NCBI GenBank assembly: GCA_003344405.1 | Contig: NOWV01000002.1 | Coordinates: forward strand, 1,178,001 to 1,242,000 | Direction: 5' to 3' | Length of the DNA stretch: 64,000 nt | Source: Trichoplax sp. H2 | Lineage: Eukaryota; Placozoa; Uniplacotomia; Trichoplacea | Shown here: positions 63,241 to 64,000 of the stretch, in pieces | Layout of the letters: every line of letters begins with the position of its first letter | Numbering within the stretch: position 1 is the stretch's first letter | Made by a program: the position numbers and the translations under genes | Notes under the pieces: model-generated | What the model was told of the DNA's origin: nothing | Database searches by the model: none | What the model saw: only the letters and a program-made list of their open reading frames with translations

Positions 63241-63606
63241 GATTGATTTTAAAAACGATAGGATAGGTATTCTCAGGGACTATTAAAAAGAAAGAGACGG
63301 GGCAGGAAACGACCACAGTGCAAAATGATGTGGAAGCTTATCATTTTTTTCGGTCATTCTACTATACGCTACTGATGAAGCCGTATACCATACTGCACAA
63401 ACTGACTTAGCAGGCTAATAGCAGCTAATTTGGATGTCAATTGCAGACAGTATAGTGTATGGATACAGGCATACGATACAGTCGAAATGATCAGTCACAT
63501 AATCAGCTTCCACATTATTAGTATAGTGAACAACAGCTTCCTGTCCCGTCTCTTTCTTTTTAATAGTCTCTAGCAGTATTAGTCCACATATAATGACGAT
63601 TTTCAT
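63241..63606. repeat. Imperfect inverted duplication, arms about 140-180 bp
   Basis: The stretch ACTATTAAAAAGAAAGAGACGGG at about 63279-63301 on the plus strand recurs on the minus strand at about 63545-63572. Further matches (GCAGGAA, ATGTGGAAGCT, CCATAC-ATACTG) follow in the same order in both arms, which face each other tail to tail. The arms encode related peptides on opposite strands. Confidence 0.75.
63415..63606 (-). CDS. Possible small secreted protein ORF in the inverted duplication
   Basis: A 63-residue ORF begins MKIVIICGLILLE, a short hydrophobic leader that could be a signal peptide, then TIKKKETGQE, a middle part with NNVEADYV, and CIVCLYPYTILSAID toward the C-terminus. The plus-strand arm encodes the related TIKKKETGQE, NDVEAY and KPYTIL stretches in the same reading frame relative to the repeat, after a TATTCTCAG acceptor-like site. 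Conservation of frame in both arms hints at coding, but the copies are too few and too close to prove it. No family recognised. Confidence 0.25.
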   Translation of the reverse strand: MKIVIICGLILLETIKKKETGQEAVVHYTNNVEADYVTDHFDCIVCLYPYTILSAIDIQISCY

Positions 63607-64000
63607 TCATTCGATTATTTTGAAAGTGAATTGCTCTACAATAAAAAACAGCATCTTCCCATAGTCCAAATTTTACAAGAAGAATACTGTTCAATATAAT
63701 AATAATTAGGCACTTCACCAATGAAGGAAAAATCGCAAATTATGAAGATACGCGTATTCAAATGTGCCTTCAAAAAGTCAAACTATCGTTTTGAAGCACG
63801 AGAGATGTTCTACCGCGTACTGCATCACAATTAGCGGTTTGATACCGTATCCTCGATTAGACCAGCATGAATTAATGTTATGTATATCCATATTCCATAG
63901 TACTGTAGTTAAATGGAGTGAAAACGCAACCCGAACCCGATCAAATAGTTCATTTTCTAACCCCAAAATGAGTGCAATCGCTCTCTATATCGCTACAGAA
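63607..64000. other. Right edge of window, nothing recognised
   Basis: A 62-aa minus ORF (63778-63966) has no motif. No splice-linked exon of the possible gene at 62818 could be identified here. Confidence 0.4.

Overview
This is eukaryotic, AT-rich genomic DNA with many short GT-AG introns. It looks like the genome of an early-branching animal. SMAD4 is a metazoan gene, and the window also carries a CELF/Bruno RNA-binding protein, both subunits of non-AP1/AP2 coats (AP-3 sigma and AP-4 epsilon), a carnosine N-methyltransferase and TXNL1, with exon structures and protein lengths close to vertebrate ones. AP-4 is missing from several well-studied invertebrate lineages. I favour a placozoan (Trichoplax/Hoilungia-like), but that assignment is inference. 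None of the gene models has transcript support: they were assembled by hand from splice sites, reading-phase continuity and recalled family sequences.

Layout. 1-4.3 kb: repeat-rich, no gene recognised. 4.4-6.9 kb (+): p24/TMED cargo receptor. 7-9.3 kb: minisatellite-like repeats. 9.35-11.8 kb (+): centrin/calmodulin-like protein with degenerate EF-hands. 13.2-16.5 kb (-): AP-3 sigma, with a large tandem array and an assembly gap in intron 1. 17-18.2 kb: repeats, including a very regular 35-bp array. 18.7-21.7 kb (+): CARNMT1. 21.9-23.0 kb (-): a four-exon gene for an unrecognised secreted protein (acidic N-terminal half, basic half with eight cysteines). 26.5-30.9 kb (+): MGAT2-like glycosyltransferase. 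32.9-40.0 kb (-): CELF. 43.7-46.9 kb (+): SMAD4. 50.0-54.2 kb (+): TXNL1. 54.9-62.2 kb (-): AP-4 epsilon. 62.8-63.6 kb: a possible first exon with a SALL/BCL11/FOG-like N-terminus, and an inverted duplication carrying two related small ORFs.

The genes do not form a pathway or an operon. Four of them (TMED, AP-3 sigma, AP-4 epsilon and the Golgi-type glycosyltransferase) serve the secretory/endosomal system, but gene order alone is weak evidence for a functional link. CELF and SMAD4 are divergent across about 3.6 kb containing TACTGTACAGTA-type palindromes and a near-perfect 52-bp palindrome. The best candidates for something new are the secreted acidic/basic cysteine protein, two clathrin-box-like motifs in the AP-4 epsilon hinge, and the inverted duplication at 63.2-63.6 kb.
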